Counted from the first letter of the stretch, positions 45,854 through 57,013 are shown. The stretch: DNA of 64,000 bases from Roseateles noduli (GCA_002205125.1 NIOE01000004.1:62001-126000); one strand, 5' to 3'. Notes: a model not told the origin generated them from the letters alone. Translations and numbers: made by a program.

Positions 45854-46840
45854 ATGACTGAGCGCCCCAGCCTGGCGGAGCTGACCGCCTTCCTGGCGAT
45901 CGTGCGGCACCAGTCCTTCCGCGCGGCGGCGGACGAGCTGGGGATGTCGCCGTCCAGCCTGAGCCATCTGGTGCGGGGGGTGGAGGAGCGCCTGGGTGTC
46001 CGGCTCTTCAACCGCACGACGCGCAGCGTGGCGCCGACCGATGCCGGTCAGCAGCTCGCGCGCGATGTCGGACCGATCCTGGCGGAGCTGGACAACGCGC
46101 TCGGCGACCTGGGCTCATTGAGCGGACGCACCTCGGGGCGGCTGAGGATCAACGTTTCCGAAATCGCGGCGGGCGAGTTGATGCGGGACATCGTGCCCGC
46201 GTTCGTCGAACGCCATCCGGACGTGCAGCTGGATCTGGTCACCGAAGGCAAGCTCGTCGACATCGTCGCCGAGGGCTTCGACGCGGGCGTGCGGCTCGGC
46301 GAAGCGCTGCCGCAGGACATGGTGGCCGTGCCCTTCGGCGGCGACGTGCGCTTCATCGTGGTGGCGTCGCCGGACTACCTCGCGCGGCACGGCGCGCCGC
46401 GCACGCCGGATGCGCTCGCCGATCACCGCTGCATCCGCTTCCGCCTGCCCAGCGGCAAGATGTACCGCTGGGAGTTCGAGCGCCAGCGGCAATCGCTGAA
46501 GGTCGACGTGCCGGGGTCGCTGACGCTCGATCACATCGGGCTGATGGTCGACGCCGCAGCGAAGGGAATGGGCCTCGCCTATATCTGGTCCACGAAGGCA
46601 GAGGCGGAGATCGCCTCGGGTCGCCTGGTCACGGTGCTCGACGACTGGACGCCGCCGATACCCGGTCATCACCTCTACTACCCGAGCAGCCGCCTGATGC
46701 CCGCGGCGCTGCGCGCGTTCATCGAGGTGATCCGGGAGGTGGAGGCGCAGCGCGCGCCGGCGAAGGCGCGGGTGACGGCGACGTCGGCGTTGGGGAAGGT
46801 GAAAACCAAGCCGCAGCCCAAGGCCAAGCCACGCCTCTAG
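45854..46840 (+). CDS. LysR-family transcriptional regulator
   Basis: A 328-residue LTTR: HTH in FLAIVRHQSFRAAADELGMS and SLSHLVRGVEERLGVRLFNR, then the effector domain. The C-terminal 25 residues are basic and repetitive (Lys/Pro/Ala). The ATG at 45854 has GGAGGG upstream and is preferred over 45833. It is divergent from the exported SnoaL-like gene. Effector unknown. Confidence 0.92.
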   Translation: MTERPSLAELTAFLAIVRHQSFRAAADELGMSPSSLSHLVRGVEERLGVRLFNRTTRSVAPTDAGQQLARDVGPILAELDNALGDLGSLSGRTSGRLRINVSEIAAGELMRDIVPAFVERHPDVQLDLVTEGKLVDIVAEGFDAGVRLGEALPQDMVAVPFGGDVRFIVVASPDYLARHGAPRTPDALADHRCIRFRLPSGKMYRWEFERQRQSLKVDVPGSLTLDHIGLMVDAAAKGMGLAYIWSTKAEAEIASGRLVTVLDDWTPPIPGHHLYYPSSRLMPAALRAFIEVIREVEAQRAPAKARVTATSALGKVKTKPQPKAKPRL

Positions 46841-46881
46841 CCGGCGTCATGACCCCGACGGCGGGTGCCTGGCCGGACTGC

Positions 46882-47706
46882 TCATGCCGTTTCCCAGCAC
46901 TCGCGCAGCACGTCGCGGAACAGCTCGGACAGCAAGGGCTCGACTTCCGGGCGGTCGTTGATCGGCAGCTCCAAGGCTTCGATCCTGTCCAGCTCGCGCT
47001 CGATGAAACGCTGGATGGGCACGACCTGTGCGGACAGGCCGAACTCCGGCGTGTTCCGCTTGAGTTCGACGAGATCGTGGATGGCCGCGAGCACCTCCGG
47101 GGCGTCATCGATCGTCTGCAGCAGGCGGTGGAACTCGATGGGGGCGGGTTGCCGTTCGCGTTCGAGCCACCGGACCGCGAGCAGCGGGCGCAGCACGTAG
47201 AAGTACTTCTTGAGCTTGACCTCGTCGGCCTGCAGATGCGACCGGAAGGTGGTCTTGGCCATGCTGCGGTAGTGATGGATCCCGCGCACGATCGAATACA
47301 CGACAGGCAGCAGCTCCCGCGCCCGGGCATGGAAGCTGGTGCTGCTCTCGTAGACGATGGGCGACTGGATCCATTCGACGAAGCCGGGGTTGGAACTCCG
47401 GAAGAGACGCAGCGCCTTGCGCAGGTCCCAGCCGTTGATGTCCATGTCGTCGACGATCGGATACTCGATGACGTCGCGCTGTTCTTCCAGCCCGATCGAG
47501 AGGTACCACTCCGTCCGGTTCGCGTAGATGAAGCGCGCGTCGAAGTCGCTGTCGGGCGACGCGAAGCCCCAGGCGCGGCTGCCGGACTCGATGGCCAGCA
47601 GCACGCGCACCCGGTGCTCGGATTCGGCGGTCCGGAGTCGCGCGTGGATCTCCGCGCGGGCGGGCTCGGGGATGACGGAGATGTCGGTGGAGGGAAGGGC
47701 GCTCAT
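46882..47706 (-). CDS. Nucleotidyltransferase-superfamily protein (YcgL-type)
   Basis: A 274-residue protein with the polymerase-beta-type signature GSRAWGFASPDSDFDARF: Gly-Ser, then the Asp-x-Asp pair that binds metal (about residues 42-58). The rest is helical and matches the family of large stand-alone predicted nucleotidyltransferases. The acceptor is unknown. No HEPN partner gene is adjacent, so it does not look like a MNT/HEPN toxin pair. It converges on the LysR gene. Confidence 0.85.
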   Translation of the reverse strand: MSALPSTDISVIPEPARAEIHARLRTAESEHRVRVLLAIESGSRAWGFASPDSDFDARFIYANRTEWYLSIGLEEQRDVIEYPIVDDMDINGWDLRKALRLFRSSNPGFVEWIQSPIVYESSTSFHARARELLPVVYSIVRGIHHYRSMAKTTFRSHLQADEVKLKKYFYVLRPLLAVRWLERERQPAPIEFHRLLQTIDDAPEVLAAIHDLVELKRNTPEFGLSAQVVPIQRFIERELDRIEALELPINDRPEVEPLLSELFRDVLRECWETA

Positions 47707-47786
47707 GGCGCCATTCTCAGCCTTTCGTGCGACAGCGTGACGCGCCGGTTGCGGCGCGCCGTTCCGTCTGAGGGGGCTCTACCAGC

Positions 47787-48347
47787 TCAGCGTGCCGCGG
47801 CCTTCGCGGGGCGCGGCGCCGGAGCTGGCGGCGGCACTGGCGCGCCGGACAAGCTGGTCTTCGCGCCGATCTCCTTCATCACGACGTGCTCGTCGAAGAG
47901 CCGGAACGGACGTGTCCCGCAGTGCTCGCTGAAGTCGGCCTGACGGGCGTTGATGACGTCGACGGCGGCGTTGAAGGCATCGCTCTTCTCGTTGGAGGCC
48001 CGTATCCGCTCGTCATGCGCCTGGGCCTTCGCGTTGAACTCGCCGACCGCCGTCGCGTCGGTCTTGTCGACCTTTTTCATCTCGGCCCGGAGTGCCTTGC
48101 CCTCGGCGAAGACCTGGGCCTGCTCCTGATGGAAAGCCTCCTCCTTCGCACGATGGGCTTCCCGTTCGCGCTCCACGACCTCGCGTTCCCGGAAGCAGGC
48201 GCGGAGCTCGTCGCGCGACATCGGCTTGGGCGGGGACGCGGGTTTCGTACTTGCACCGGCCGCCTCGGCGGGAGTCGAGGCGACGGTGCCGATGACCGCG
48301 AATGCAACGATGGTGAGGGCGATCAGTGGGGAACGAGCAGCAGGCAT
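47787..48347 (-). CDS. Exported coiled-coil protein of unknown function
   Basis: A 186-residue protein: signal peptide (LIALTIVAFAVIGTVASTPA), then a charged helical region of about 80 residues (about 50-130) with heptad-like spacing of Glu, Arg, Lys and Ala, and an Ala/Pro-rich C-terminus. Two cysteines (ACFRE and HCGTR) flank the coiled coil and may pair in the periplasm. I do not recognise the family. Confidence 0.7.
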   Translation of the reverse strand: MPAARSPLIALTIVAFAVIGTVASTPAEAAGASTKPASPPKPMSRDELRACFREREVVEREREAHRAKEEAFHQEQAQVFAEGKALRAEMKKVDKTDATAVGEFNAKAQAHDERIRASNEKSDAFNAAVDVINARQADFSEHCGTRPFRLFDEHVVMKEIGAKTSLSGAPVPPPAPAPRPAKAAAR

Positions 48348-48415
48348 GAGGAAATGGCGGTTTCCGGAACAGGACGGGGCCGGAGCCTATCAGCCGCCGC
48401 AGACCGCCGTCACCC

Positions 48416-49765
<1,350 letters not shown>

Positions 49766-49784
49766 TCGTGTGCTCCGCGCCGGA

Positions 49785-50345
49785 TCAGTCCAGCGTCTCG
49801 ATCGTGTGGTTGCCGTTGGTGTAGATGCAGATCTCGCCGGCGATGACCAGCGACTGCTTGACGATGTCCACCGCGCTCAGTTCGCTGTGGTTCAGCAGCG
49901 CCTTGGCCGCCGCCTGCGCGTAGGCGCCGCCGCTGCCGATGGCGACGATGCCCTGCTCGGGCTCCAGGACGTCGCCGTTGCCGGTGATGATCAGCGACGA
50001 GGTGCGATCGGCCACCGCCAGCATCGCCTCCAGCCGCCGCAGCACGCGGTCGGTGCGCCAGTCGCGCGTCAGGTCGACGGCGGCCCGCACGAGGTTGCCC
50101 TCGTACTTCTCCAGCTTGGCCTCGAAACGCTCGAAGAGCGTGAACGCGTCCGCCGTTGCGCCGGCGAAGCCCGCCAGCACCTGGTTCTTGTGGAGCTTGC
50201 GCACCTTGCGCGCCGTCGACTTGACGACGATGGTGCCCAGCGTCACCTGGCCGTCGCCGCCGATCGCGACCTGGTTGCCGCGGCGCACGCTGACGATGGT
50301 GGTGCCGTGGTACGGCGGCAGCGGGGAGGAGTGGTCTTGAGACAT
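49785..50345 (-). CDS. hslV: HslUV protease peptidase subunit
   Basis: A 186-residue proteasome-type peptidase. The catalytic Thr1 is the first Thr of TTIVSVRR, so maturation would remove a 14-residue leader [14 protein letters not shown], longer than the short leader of many HslV proteins. The core ([21 protein letters not shown]) is typical. The ATG at 50345 is preferred over the in-frame codon at 50378. It is first in hslVU; no heat-shock promoter was clear in the 269-base gap upstream. Confidence 0.97.
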   Translation of the reverse strand: MSQDHSSPLPPYHGTTIVSVRRGNQVAIGGDGQVTLGTIVVKSTARKVRKLHKNQVLAGFAGATADAFTLFERFEAKLEKYEGNLVRAAVDLTRDWRTDRVLRRLEAMLAVADRTSSLIITGNGDVLEPEQGIVAIGSGGAYAQAAAKALLNHSELSAVDIVKQSLVIAGEICIYTNGNHTIETLD

Positions 50346-50541
50346 GAGGATTCCGACCTGTGAGGCGACGTCGGCCAAGTCCGGACGTCGGGTGTCATGA
50401 CAGTCTCACGTGGGTTCCCTGACGGGAATCACAAGGTGAGGAAACAGTGAGGAAAAGCCTGCGGCGTCGCGTGTGCGAATGCCGGTTGCGGATGTCGATG
50501 TGGATGTCGATGCTGGGGTCGATGATCGGACATCTGAAAGC

Positions 50542-50566
50542 GCAACGGGGCCAGAGGCCCCGTTGC
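50542..50566 (-). terminator. Terminator-like hairpin after the STAS-protein gene
   Basis: GCAACGGGGCC, loop AGA, GGCCCCGTTGC: a perfect 11-bp stem 49 bases after the stop at 50615. Only a short T-run (GCTTTC) follows on the minus strand. The 269-base gap to hslV holds nothing else I can name. Confidence 0.75.
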
Positions 50567-50614
50567 TGCGTCGGTTGAACGCGAAGGTCGATGGCGTCAA
50601 GGGCGCCGACGGCG

Positions 50615-52384
50615 TCAGACGTGCCGGACCTTGACCCGGGCGTGTTCGTTGATGCCCATCGCGCCGAAGAACAGCGCCACCAGCCGGTGCGCATCGGTGA
50701 ACAGCACCGAGCGGTTCTCGCTGCGACGCGCCAGCACCCAGTTCAGCAGGTCGCCCGCGGCCATGAAGTCCAGGCGGATCAGCTTGGGGCAGGCGATGGT
50801 CACCAGCGAGGCGCCGCCCAACTGCTCGGTCATCAAGGCCAGCGTCTCGCTGATGTCGCCGCTGAGCTGGCCGGACAGTTCCATCAGGGCCGCCGTGTTG
50901 ACCGCGTCGGTCATCGTCGATTCCAGGAACGCGATGCCGGTGTCCATCGCCGCCGGCTGGATGGACGACGGCGAGCTGGTCGACAGCGCATTGCCGCTGA
51001 TGCGGACGTGGCACAGCGCCTTTTCCCAGCTCGGCGGGGAGACCTCGTAGGTCACGCAGTAGTCGATCGCGACCTCGTCGAACTGGTCCGGGCGGTTGGC
51101 CAGGCGCAGCGCTTCCAGGCGCAGCATCCAGAGGATGGGGTCCGCGTCGCGGCTGCCCACCGGCGCCTGCTCGCGCAGCACCTGGAAGAAGTGGTCGCCC
51201 GACAGCCAGCGCAGGTCCAGCGACTGCTGCGCCCAGGCGCGGAACAGGTCGCGCAGCTTGGCGCAGGCCTCGATGTCGATCTGGCGCAGCGGCGCCCAGT
51301 CGATCACCCAGGGCATCGGCAGGTTCTCGCAGCGCGTGCGCATCTGCGTCACGGCCTCGACGTCCAGGTACTCCGGCGTCGTCCAGGACACGCTGCTCGC
51401 GCGGCCGCGCGGGGCGCGTTCCGCCTGCACGGCTTCCGCCACCAGCTTGGGCAGCGAGAACCATTGCGGCGACGACAGCCCGAACTGCTGCGCGTAGTCG
51501 TTGGCCAGATGTTCGAACTTGCCCTGCTGGCCGGTCGCCCGGTACAGGTCGAACAGCACCAGCCAGGTCTCGGCGTGCTGGTGGCGCGCGCCGCCCTGGC
51601 GGGTCAGGTCGATCAGGCTGCGTTCGCAGTGTTCGTAGTCGGCGTTGGCGAAGGCGATGACGGCCTCGTCCAGCTCCGCGTCGTGGACGACCTCGCTGAC
51701 CTCGACCTGCGGATCCGCGACGCGGAAGCTCAGCGTCGGGATCTCCTTCTTCAGCTCGGGGATCGGCGCCGGCGCGCCGGCCGGTGTCGGCGGCGCCATG
51801 CCGCCGCCCATCGAGGCCGCGGCGGGTGCGGGCGACAGGTCCAGCCGTTCGATCTCCGCAGGCGGGGCGTAGTCGGACACCCGCGCGCCGACCGGGCTGA
51901 TCTGGTCCGCCGGCTGCGTCGCCGCGAAGTTGACCGGGCGGGTGCTGGTCTCGAAGAACCCGGGCGGATGCTGGCTCTGGACCTGCGTCGGGACGAAGCC
52001 CTCGCCGACCATCTGCTGCTCGATCTGGTCGATCTTGGCCTTCACCGTGCCGTCGTCGCGCCGCACGCCCTGGATCTCGCTGATGCGGCCCAGTTCGTCG
52101 ATGCCCGAGGTCGCATGGCCGCCCAGGGCGGCCAGCTGCTCGGGGGTCAGGCCTTCACGGCGGATCTTGCGCAGCATGTCGAGCTCGCGCTTGCGCACGA
52201 AGTCGTTGCGGCGCTTGCGCTCCACCATCGCCCGCAGCTCGGCCTTGGCGGCGTCGGCCTCGGGGTCGTCCTGGCGCGAGTTGATCTCCGCCCAGTCGGT
52301 CGTCGGATTGGCGACGAAACGCGCCACCTTGCGGAAGAAGCTCTCGCCTTCTTTGGTGCCGTCTTTGGGGTCGGACATGCTCAC
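50615..52384 (-). CDS. STAS-domain protein with long disordered and TPR-like regions
   Basis: A 589-residue cytoplasmic protein. Residues 1-110 are charged helices; about 150-215 are Pro/Ala-rich and disordered; about 225-320 look TPR/FimV-like (AFANADYEHCERSLIDL); the C-terminal 100 residues resemble a STAS domain (ASLVTIACPKLIRLDFMAAG, VLFTDAHRLVALFFGAMGI), as in anti-sigma-factor antagonists. A phosphorylatable Ser in the usual place is not evident. It lies 71 bases behind dksA. The GTG at 52384 has AAGG at the right distance; an ATG two codons later is possible. Function unknown. Confidence 0.75.
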   Translation of the reverse strand: MSMSDPKDGTKEGESFFRKVARFVANPTTDWAEINSRQDDPEADAAKAELRAMVERKRRNDFVRKRELDMLRKIRREGLTPEQLAALGGHATSGIDELGRISEIQGVRRDDGTVKAKIDQIEQQMVGEGFVPTQVQSQHPPGFFETSTRPVNFAATQPADQISPVGARVSDYAPPAEIERLDLSPAPAAASMGGGMAPPTPAGAPAPIPELKKEIPTLSFRVADPQVEVSEVVHDAELDEAVIAFANADYEHCERSLIDLTRQGGARHQHAETWLVLFDLYRATGQQGKFEHLANDYAQQFGLSSPQWFSLPKLVAEAVQAERAPRGRASSVSWTTPEYLDVEAVTQMRTRCENLPMPWVIDWAPLRQIDIEACAKLRDLFRAWAQQSLDLRWLSGDHFFQVLREQAPVGSRDADPILWMLRLEALRLANRPDQFDEVAIDYCVTYEVSPPSWEKALCHVRISGNALSTSSPSSIQPAAMDTGIAFLESTMTDAVNTAALMELSGQLSGDISETLALMTEQLGGASLVTIACPKLIRLDFMAAGDLLNWVLARRSENRSVLFTDAHRLVALFFGAMGINEHARVKVRHV

Positions 52385-52455
52385 GCGGACCTTGCTTATC
52401 GCAGTAGTGGCGGTGGTACTGGCGGTACTTCCCGATTCTGGGGGATGCGGGCGAC

Positions 52456-53097
52456 TCAGTCGCCGAACATCTTCTGCTTGAGCTCGCGGCGCTGTTGCGC
52501 TTCGAGCGACAGCGTCGCCGTCGGGCGGGCGATCAGCCGGCCCAGGCCGATCGGCTCGCCAGTCTCGTCGCAGTAGCCATATTCGCCGCTGTCCAGGCGC
52601 TGCAGCGACTGCATGATCTTCTTCAGCAGCTTGCGCTCGCGGTCGCGGGTGCGCAGTTCCAGGGCGTGTTCTTCCTCGATCGTGGCGCGGTCGGCCGGAT
52701 CGGGGACGATGGAGGTGTCCTCGCGCAGGTGCTCGGTGGTTTCACCGGCGTTCGACAGGATGTCTTCCTTCAGCTGCGTCAGCTTGGCGCGGAAGAAGTC
52801 GACCTGCTTGTCGTTCATGTATTCGGTGTCGGGCATCGCGAGCACTTCGGCATCGGACAGTTCGGCACCGGCCTTGGTTTTCCAGGCAGAGGAGAGTTTG
52901 GGATCGGCTTTCACGGCAGGTCGGCTGTTCTGGTTCGTTGATGTCGGGGTCGAGGGCCGGACGGGGCTGTCCAGCAGTGAGACCGTGCTGTCGGGCGCGT
53001 CCGCGTCGGCGGACTTGCCTTCCGCGGCGGCCTTCGACGCCTTGGCTGGCGTCTTGGTCGCTGCGGTCTTGGAGGCCGGGGTCTTGCTCACGTTCAC
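52456..53097 (-). CDS. dksA: RNA polymerase-binding protein DksA, single-cysteine type with N-terminal extension
   Basis: A 213-residue DksA. The coiled-coil tip Asp-x2-Asp-x-Ala is present in DPADRAT, followed by EEEHALELRTRDRERKLLKK. The C-terminal globular part CDETGEPIGLGRLIARPTAT keeps only one of the four zinc cysteines (the others are Thr, Ser and Ala), so it should not need zinc. The first 90 residues are a Lys/Ala/Thr/Ser-rich extension absent from E. coli DksA. It acts with ppGpp on transcription initiation. Confidence 0.95.
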   Translation of the reverse strand: MNVSKTPASKTAATKTPAKASKAAAEGKSADADAPDSTVSLLDSPVRPSTPTSTNQNSRPAVKADPKLSSAWKTKAGAELSDAEVLAMPDTEYMNDKQVDFFRAKLTQLKEDILSNAGETTEHLREDTSIVPDPADRATIEEEHALELRTRDRERKLLKKIMQSLQRLDSGEYGYCDETGEPIGLGRLIARPTATLSLEAQQRRELKQKMFGD

Positions 53098-53241
53098 TCT
53101 CCTAGCGGCTCTTTATACCTGCTCGACATGAGAAGCCGGGGCTTCCCGCCGGTGGCGCAGGGGCCTGGTTCGGGCGCGGCGGATTGTAGCCACCTCCGCC
53201 GCCGCGCCAGCGATGGCTGTGAACCATCATTCAGTGTGGCA

Positions 53242-54405
53242 CTAAGCCAGACAGCCTTCCAGCCCCTGCATGAGGATGTCCTTCGGCAAATCGATACCGA
53301 TGAACACCATCTTGCTGACCTTCTTTTCATCCGGCAGCCACTTGGGACCGAGATCCGAACCCATCAGCTGGTGCACGCCCTGGAAGATGACCTTCTTGTC
53401 GGTGCCGTTCATGTTCAGCACGCCCTTGTAGCGCAGCATCTTCGGACCGTACACCTGCACGATGGCGCCCAGGAAGTCCTCCAGCTTGGCCGGGTTGAAC
53501 GGCCGTTCCGAGCGGAAGACGAAGGACTTGACGTCGTCGTCGTGGTGATGGTGGTGCGGGTGGTTGCAGGCTTCGCCCGGGGCGTGGTCGTGGCCTTCGT
53601 GGCCGTGATCGTGCCCATGCGCATGGTCGTGAGCGTGGTCGTGGTCATGCGAGTGGTCATGGCCGTGGTCATCCACGGACAGGAACTCCGGATCGATCTC
53701 CAGCTTGGCGTTCAGGTTGAAGCCGCGCAGGTCGAAGACGTCCTTGATCGGCACCTCGCCGAAGTGCACCTTGGACAGCGGCGCGCGCGGGTTCATGTGC
53801 TTGAGGCGGTGTGACAGCGCCTCCACCGACGCGGCGTCGACCAGGTCGGTCTTGCTCAGGAAGATCTGGTCGGCGAAGCCCACCTGGCGGCGCGCTTCCT
53901 GGCGCGTGTCGAGCTGGTCGTTGGCGTGCTTGACGTCGACCAGGGTCAGGATGGAGTCCAGCAGGAAGGTCTCCGCGATCTCGTCGTCCATGAAGAAGGT
54001 CTGCGCGACGGGGCCGGGATCGGCCAGGCCGGTGGTCTCGATGACGACGCGCTCGAAGTCCAGCTCGCCCTTGCGCCGTTTCGCGGCCAGATCGGCCAGC
54101 GTGGTGCGCAGATCCTCGCGGATGGTGCAGCAGACGCAGCCGTTGCTCAGCTGGATGATCTGCTCCTGGGTCTCGCTGACGAGGATGTCGTTGTCGATGT
54201 TCTCCTCGCCGAACTCGTTCTCGATGACGGCGATCTTCTGGCCGTGCGCCTCGGTCAGCACGCGCTTGAGCAGCGTGGTCTTGCCCGAGCCCAGGAAGCC
54301 CGTGAGGATGGTGGCGGGGATCAGGCCCGTGGCGGGACTGGCGACGGAAGCTTGCGTGGAAGGATTCGCGGCGCTCTGTGCAGAGGTATCAGGAACGGAC
54401 GACAT
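53242..54405 (-). CDS. CobW/COG0523-family GTPase, metal chaperone type
   Basis: A 387-residue G3E GTPase: P-loop GFLGSGKTTLL, the metal-binding CxCC motif in NGCVCCTIR, and SKTD for guanine. Between the GTPase and CobW C-terminal domains is a loop of about 45 residues made mostly of His and Asp (DHGHDHSHDHDHAHDH and on), able to bind several Zn or Ni ions. The C-terminal domain includes FQGVHQLMG. Such proteins move zinc to apo-enzymes. ATG at 54405 is chosen; no strong ribosome site. It precedes dksA on the same strand, 144 bases apart. Confidence 0.93.
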   Translation of the reverse strand: MSSVPDTSAQSAANPSTQASVASPATGLIPATILTGFLGSGKTTLLKRVLTEAHGQKIAVIENEFGEENIDNDILVSETQEQIIQLSNGCVCCTIREDLRTTLADLAAKRRKGELDFERVVIETTGLADPGPVAQTFFMDDEIAETFLLDSILTLVDVKHANDQLDTRQEARRQVGFADQIFLSKTDLVDAASVEALSHRLKHMNPRAPLSKVHFGEVPIKDVFDLRGFNLNAKLEIDPEFLSVDDHGHDHSHDHDHAHDHAHGHDHGHEGHDHAPGEACNHPHHHHHDDDVKSFVFRSERPFNPAKLEDFLGAIVQVYGPKMLRYKGVLNMNGTDKKVIFQGVHQLMGSDLGPKWLPDEKKVSKMVFIGIDLPKDILMQGLEGCLA

Positions 54406-54528
54406 GGTGAAGACCAATCTGTAAGGGAAGCCTGGGCCCGCTAACTGAGGGCGGATGACTGTGTTTCAAGCGAATGTCAATGTCAATCGGTTATTCTGGC
54501 GCCTCATCAACGACCGGCACACACCCCA

Positions 54529-55413
54529 GTGTCTGAACCCCAGCCTAGTCGGCCCGCCAAACACGGCGGGCGTGGCAACGACCAGCGCGGTCTCATCGAC
54601 CGCGTGCTCGAATTCCTGCACCCCGGCCCCGACTCGACCAGCGAGCTGATCGAGAACTTCGCCGAAGCGGAGGAGCGCGATCTGATCGCGCCCGAATCGC
54701 GCCAGATGCTCGAGGGCGTCCTGCGGATGGCCGAACTCAGCGCCGGCGACGTGATGGTCGCCGCGCCGCGGATGGACCTGCTGGACATCCAGTGGACCCC
54801 GGACGACCTGCTGGCCAATGTCATCGACACCGGCCACTCGCGCTTCCCGGTGTACGACGGCCAGCGCGACAACATCATCGGCATCCTGCTGGCCAAGGAC
54901 CTGCTCAAGCTCCAGCGCGCGCCGGAACTGAACCTGCGCGCCCTCCTGCGCCCGGCAGTTTTCGTGCCCGAGAGCAAGGGCCTGAACGAGCTGCTGCGCG
55001 ATTTCCGGTCCAACCGCAACCACCTGGCCATCGTCATCGACGAATTCGGCAACACGGCGGGGCTGATCACCATCGAGGACGTGCTCGAGGAGATCGTGGG
55101 CGAGATCGAGGATGAATTCGACGTCGGCGACGGCGACGCCGGGATCTACACGCTGGCCGACGGCAGCTACCGCGTCGCCGGCGACGCCGACGTGGCCGCG
55201 GTCAACGAGTCCTTCGGGCTGTCGCTGTCGGTGGCGGACTTCGACACCATCGGCGGCCTGGTCGCGCACGAGCACGGCCGCGTGCCGCGCCGCGGCGAGA
55301 CGGTCGAGGTGGCCGGCCTGCGCTTCTCGGTGATGATCAACCGCGGCGGCGCCGTGCGCTGGTTCAAGGTGACCCGCGCGCCGGCCTCCGAAGCCGACGA
55401 CCACAGCGGATGA
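54529..55413 (+). CDS. corC: CorC/HlyC-family CBS-domain protein
   Basis: A 294-residue cytoplasmic protein: two CBS motifs (DVMVAAPRMDLLDIQW; NEFGNTAGLITIEDVLEEIV region) and the C-terminal transporter-associated domain (YRVAGDADVAAVNESFGLSL). CorC supports magnesium/cobalt efflux and membrane integrity. The start is a GTG at 54529. Its last codons overlap lnt (ATGA), an arrangement conserved in proteobacteria. Confidence 0.93.
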   Translation: MSEPQPSRPAKHGGRGNDQRGLIDRVLEFLHPGPDSTSELIENFAEAEERDLIAPESRQMLEGVLRMAELSAGDVMVAAPRMDLLDIQWTPDDLLANVIDTGHSRFPVYDGQRDNIIGILLAKDLLKLQRAPELNLRALLRPAVFVPESKGLNELLRDFRSNRNHLAIVIDEFGNTAGLITIEDVLEEIVGEIEDEFDVGDGDAGIYTLADGSYRVAGDADVAAVNESFGLSLSVADFDTIGGLVAHEHGRVPRRGETVEVAGLRFSVMINRGGAVRWFKVTRAPASEADDHSG

Positions 55414-56915
55414 TGCGCCGCGGGGTTTCCTGGCCGGGCCCTCCCGCCCTGGCGCTGGCACTGGCGTTCTTCGCGGGCGTTCTGCAGACGGCCTCGTTCT
55501 CGCCCAGTCCGGCCTGGTGGCTGCAGCCGCTCGCGCTCGCCTGGCTGATCCGGGCCTGCGACGGGCAGCGGCCGCGCCGCGCCGCGCTGACCGGCGCGCT
55601 GTTCGGCGTGGGCTGGCTGGCCTCCGGGCTGTGGTGGCTCTACATCAGCATGCACGACTTCGGGCATCTGCCCGCGGCCGTGTCCGCGCTCGCGGTGCTG
55701 GCCCTGGCGCTGTTCCTCTCGATCTACTACGCCGCCGGCATGGGACTGGCCGCGCGCTGGTCGGCCGGCGCCGCGCCGTGGCGACGGGCGCTGGCCTTCG
55801 CCGGGCTGTGGCTGGGGGCGGAGCTCGCCCGCGCCACCATCCTCACCGGCTTCCCGTGGATCGCCAGCGGCTACGCGCATGCGCAGGGCCCGCTGGCCGC
55901 GTTCGCCCCCTATGTCGGCGTCTACGGCATCACCGCGCTCGCGGCGCTCGTGGCGGCGGCGCTGGCGCTGCGACGCTGGGCGCTGCTGGGGACGCTGGTC
56001 GCGGGCATCGTCGCGGGGCAGTTCCTGCCGCAGGACTTCACCCGCTCCACCGGCACGCTGACCGTGTCGCTGGTGCAGCCCAACATCCCGCAGGACCAGA
56101 AGTTCGATCGCGAGCGCTTCGACCAGAACCTGGACCAGCTGATCGCGCTGATCCGGACCGCGCGGGGTCAGGTCGTGATCACGCCGGAATCGGTGCTGCC
56201 GGTGCCGCTGGCCTTCCTCGACGACGAACACGTCGAGCGCCTGCGCCACGACGCCGAGACCCGGCCGCTGCTGCTCGGCACCTTCCTGGGCAACACGACG
56301 GACGGCTTCGTCAACTCGCTGGTGGGCATCGGTTTCGCGCAGCGCTACGACTACGGCAAGCGCCACCTGCTGCCTTTCGGCGAGTTTATCCCGCCGGGCT
56401 TCCACTGGTTCGTCAAGGCGATGAACATTCCCCTGGACGACCAGGCCAGCGGCCAGCATGAGCGCGCGCTGCCCTTCGCGGGCCAGCGGCTGCGGCCGCT
56501 GATCTGCTACGAGGACCTGTTCGGCGAGGACGTGGTCGCCAGCGCGCTCGACGGCGGCGATCCCGCCGCGACGGTGTTCGTCAACGTCAGCAACCTGGCC
56601 TGGTTCGGACCGCGCATGGTGCAGGACCAGCATCTGCAGTTCTCGCAGATGCGCGCGCTGGAGTTCCAGCGGCCGATCGTGCGCGCCACCAACACCGGCG
56701 CCACCGCGCACGTCGACCACCGCGGCCGCGTGCTGGAGCGGCTGCCGCCGGAACAGGCCGGCGTGCTGGAAGTGAGCGTCGACGGTCGCAGCGGCGTCAC
56801 GCCGTACGCGCGCTGGTTGTCGACGCTCGGCCTGTGGCCCGTGTGGGCGCTGGTCGTGCTCGGCGTGCTGCCGGTGCTGGTCCGTCGACGTCAGGGGGCT
56901 TCGGGCTTCGCCTGA
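55410..56915 (+). CDS. lnt: Apolipoprotein N-acyltransferase
   Basis: A 501-residue inner-membrane enzyme that adds the third acyl chain to lipoproteins. About six N-terminal transmembrane helices are followed by a periplasmic nitrilase domain whose catalytic triad is Glu260 (VVITPESV), Lys317 ([12 protein letters not shown]) and Cys366 (LICYEDLF), then a final helix. It overlaps corC by 4 bases. Confidence 0.96.
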   Translation: MMRRGVSWPGPPALALALAFFAGVLQTASFSPSPAWWLQPLALAWLIRACDGQRPRRAALTGALFGVGWLASGLWWLYISMHDFGHLPAAVSALAVLALALFLSIYYAAGMGLAARWSAGAAPWRRALAFAGLWLGAELARATILTGFPWIASGYAHAQGPLAAFAPYVGVYGITALAALVAAALALRRWALLGTLVAGIVAGQFLPQDFTRSTGTLTVSLVQPNIPQDQKFDRERFDQNLDQLIALIRTARGQVVITPESVLPVPLAFLDDEHVERLRHDAETRPLLLGTFLGNTTDGFVNSLVGIGFAQRYDYGKRHLLPFGEFIPPGFHWFVKAMNIPLDDQASGQHERALPFAGQRLRPLICYEDLFGEDVVASALDGGDPAATVFVNVSNLAWFGPRMVQDQHLQFSQMRALEFQRPIVRATNTGATAHVDHRGRVLERLPPEQAGVLEVSVDGRSGVTPYARWLSTLGLWPVWALVVLGVLPVLVRRRQGASGFA

Positions 56916-57013
56916 CCGGGCGTGCCCTCGCGACGCGACGCCTGTGCGCGCCCCGGGGCGCACATAGAATCGGTCGGTTTTCCCCAACGCGCCGCCGACG
57001 GCCCGACGTCCCT

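Noticed and set aside
46882-48347. Toxin-antitoxin (MNT/HEPN) pair formed by the nucleotidyltransferase and its neighbour
   Set aside because: The neighbour has a signal peptide and coiled coil, not a HEPN domain, and the nucleotidyltransferase is longer than MNT antitoxins.
53570-53680. CRISPR-like short repeats
   Set aside because: The repeats are irregular CAT/GTG codons of a His-rich loop, in frame, with no spacer pattern.
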